DNA from: Leptospira brenneri
GTDB taxonomy: Bacteria; Spirochaetota; Leptospiria; Leptospirales; Leptospiraceae
Reading direction: 5' to 3'
DNA length: 64,000 nucleotides
Assembly: GCF_002812125.1 (NCBI RefSeq)
Contig: NZ_NPDQ01000003.1
Span: forward strand, 248,001 to 312,000
Shown: positions 62,929 through 64,000 of the stretch, one piece after another
Numbering within the stretch: the stretch's first letter is position 1
Layout: each line of letters starts with the position of its first letter
Program-made: the position numbers and the translations under genes
Notes under the pieces: generated by a model
The model's database searches: none
The model's input: only the letters and a program-made list of their open reading frames with translations
What the model was told of the DNA's origin: nothing

Positions 62929-64000
62929 ATGGATTTCGCAAATAGAATGTATGGGATTGACTCCTCCCCCATCCGCAAGGCCTTTGAACTTGCACGGAGT
63001 ATCCAAAATCCGATCAATTTGAGTATCGGCCAGCCGCACTTCCCTTGTCCACCTAACATCATAGAGGTTATGACACAAGCAGCCAGGGATGGCAAAACTT
63101 CTTACACTCTCACCGGTGGAATTCCTGAGCTAAAATCTGCCATGGCAGAAAAATACCGAACCCAAAATAAAATTACTTATGCTCATGAAGACAGGATCCT
63201 TGCCACTTCGGGAATCTCTTCTGCTTTGTTTTTATTATTCAATGCCCTAGTCAATGAAGGGGATGAATGTTTAGTGATCTCACCCTACTTTCTCATGTAC
63301 CCTGCTATGTTAAAGTTTTATGGGGGAAAGGTGGTTCCTCTAGAGGAAAGTTTTAAACCAGAAGATTTAGAATCTTTAAAATCTAGAAAATTCAAACTCA
63401 TCATTTTTTCCAATCCTTCCAATCCCACAGGTAAAGTTCTCTCAAAAGAACAACTAAGGGCTCTAGCGAACCTCGCAGAAACTACGGGAGCTTATCTGAT
63501 CAGTGATGAAATTTACGAACTCTTTGATTACGATAAACAGTTTTTCTCCATTGGATCGGAGTATGAAAAAACAATTACACTCACTGGGTTTTCCAAAACC
63601 TACAATATGACAGGTCTTCGGCTTGCGACCATCCTTGCTGAGGACAAGGTCATCAAGGCCCTTACCACCTTACAACAGTATACTGTTGTTTGTGCTCCTT
63701 CCATCACCCAATGGGCCGGAATCGAAGCCTTAAAAACAGATATGAGTGCGTACATCCAAGATTATAAAGAAAAACGTGATTTTGTTTATGAATCTTTAAA
63801 AGACTACTATCCCATCCAAAAATCAGGGGGAGCCTTTTATTCCTTCTTCCAAGTTCCCGTCACTGATGATGAGTTCATCCAAAGGGCTGTGAAAAAGGAT
63901 CTCATTTTGGTTCCTGGATTTATCTTCTGTGACAAAAAGAATTTTGTCAGACTTTCTTTTGCTACGGAATGGGACACTTTGAAACGAGGAATGAAAGCCT
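62929..64000 (+). CDS. PLP-dependent aminotransferase, class I/II, cut by window edge
   Basis: An open frame of 357 codons with no stop before base 64000. It begins at ATG 62929 (MDFANRMYGIDSSPIRKAFE). INLSIGQPHFPCPPNI, YTLTGGIPELKSAMAEKY, FSNPSNPTGKVLS, YLISDEIYELFDY and the PLP-lysine block TGFSKTYNMTGLRLA mark an aspartate-aminotransferase-like fold-type I enzyme, type I-gamma style; RLSFA is near the visible end. Two ATGs at 62918 and 62921 are in another frame. It is divergent from the AAA/VWA gene with a 60-base shared gap. Substrate not predictable. Confidence 0.9.
   Translation, partial: MDFANRMYGIDSSPIRKAFELARSIQNPINLSIGQPHFPCPPNIIEVMTQAARDGKTSYTLTGGIPELKSAMAEKYRTQNKITYAHEDRILATSGISSALFLLFNALVNEGDECLVISPYFLMYPAMLKFYGGKVVPLEESFKPEDLESLKSRKFKLIIFSNPSNPTGKVLSKEQLRALANLAETTGAYLISDEIYELFDYDKQFFSIGSEYEKTITLTGFSKTYNMTGLRLATILAEDKVIKALTTLQQYTVVCAPSITQWAGIEALKTDMSAYIQDYKEKRDFVYESLKDYYPIQKSGGAFYSFFQVPVTDDEFIQRAVKKDLILVPGFIFCDKKNFVRLSFATEWDTLKRGMKA

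Overview
The window reads as chromosomal DNA of a spirochaete of the genus Leptospira, more likely a saprophytic or low-virulence species than a host-restricted pathogen (the species level is inference). Supporting signs are moderate-to-low GC, many short lipoproteins with loose spirochaetal lipoboxes ending in Cys-Lys or Cys-Gln, a DUF1574 protein typical of leptospires, flagellar chaperone genes, frequent TTG/GTG starts, and 4-bp ATGA overlaps between co-directional genes. No insertion sequence, prophage, CRISPR array or rRNA operon was seen. Genes are dense and mostly core.

Layout. 1-6.2 kb: the end of a TRAP-transporter permease; a minus-strand cluster fliS / FlgN-like / J-domain protein; purN-purH with two followers; a transaldolase preceded by a hairpin that reaches its ribosome-binding site. 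6.2-12.3 kb: a DUF1574 protein, an RsuA-type pseudouridine synthase, lipA, a FecR-domain lipoprotein with a clear terminator, and a radical SAM protein with an unusual cysteine spacing. 12.3-18.2 kb: a 7TMR-DISM/SpoIIE phosphatase, unknown small genes, and a divergent aminotransferase / MocR-type regulator pair with a candidate operator, then tRNA-Phe. 18.2-25.3 kb: a hydrolase lipoprotein, coaE, a SPOR protein, DUF2452, a VanW protein overlapping a polytopic membrane protein, an SH3 lipoprotein, a YidB-like protein and a RibD/DHFR-like protein.

25.3-30.4 kb is the most accessory-looking stretch: a seven-repeat FG-GAP lipoprotein, four small secreted lipoproteins, a membrane protein, a structured non-coding block and tRNA-Leu. 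30.4-32.6 kb holds two tandem cyclic-nucleotide-binding proteins and a membrane PilZ-like protein, a compact signalling cluster. 32.6-41 kb is devoted to the envelope: ispD, lysA, a zinc phospholipase-C-like protein, PBP1A, bactofilin, a LysM/M23 endopeptidase and a DUF900 lipoprotein hydrolase; together they could form a cell-shape unit.

41-51.4 kb: an AraC regulator, an Mpo1-like protein, malQ, class I aldolase, a two-component system, a PAS/GAF/SpoIIE phosphatase, and glnA behind a well-spaced sigma-54 promoter; this glutamine synthetase has Phe where the adenylylated Tyr is expected. 51.5-64 kb: tRNA-Met, a Cys-rich exported protein, a short SMC with no recognisable hinge, a DUF115/MptE-like protein, then the minus-strand run AAA-VWA giant protein, smpB, der, plsY and an unknown gene, and finally a divergent aminotransferase cut by the window edge.

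The strongest candidates for undescribed biology are the hinge-poor SMC, the tandem AAA/VWA protein with a dead-looking second ATPase module and degenerate MIDAS, the CX8CX2C radical SAM protein, the cNMP-cNMP-PilZ cluster and the PBP1A-bactofilin-M23 cluster. Functions are assigned from motifs read by eye; no database search was run.
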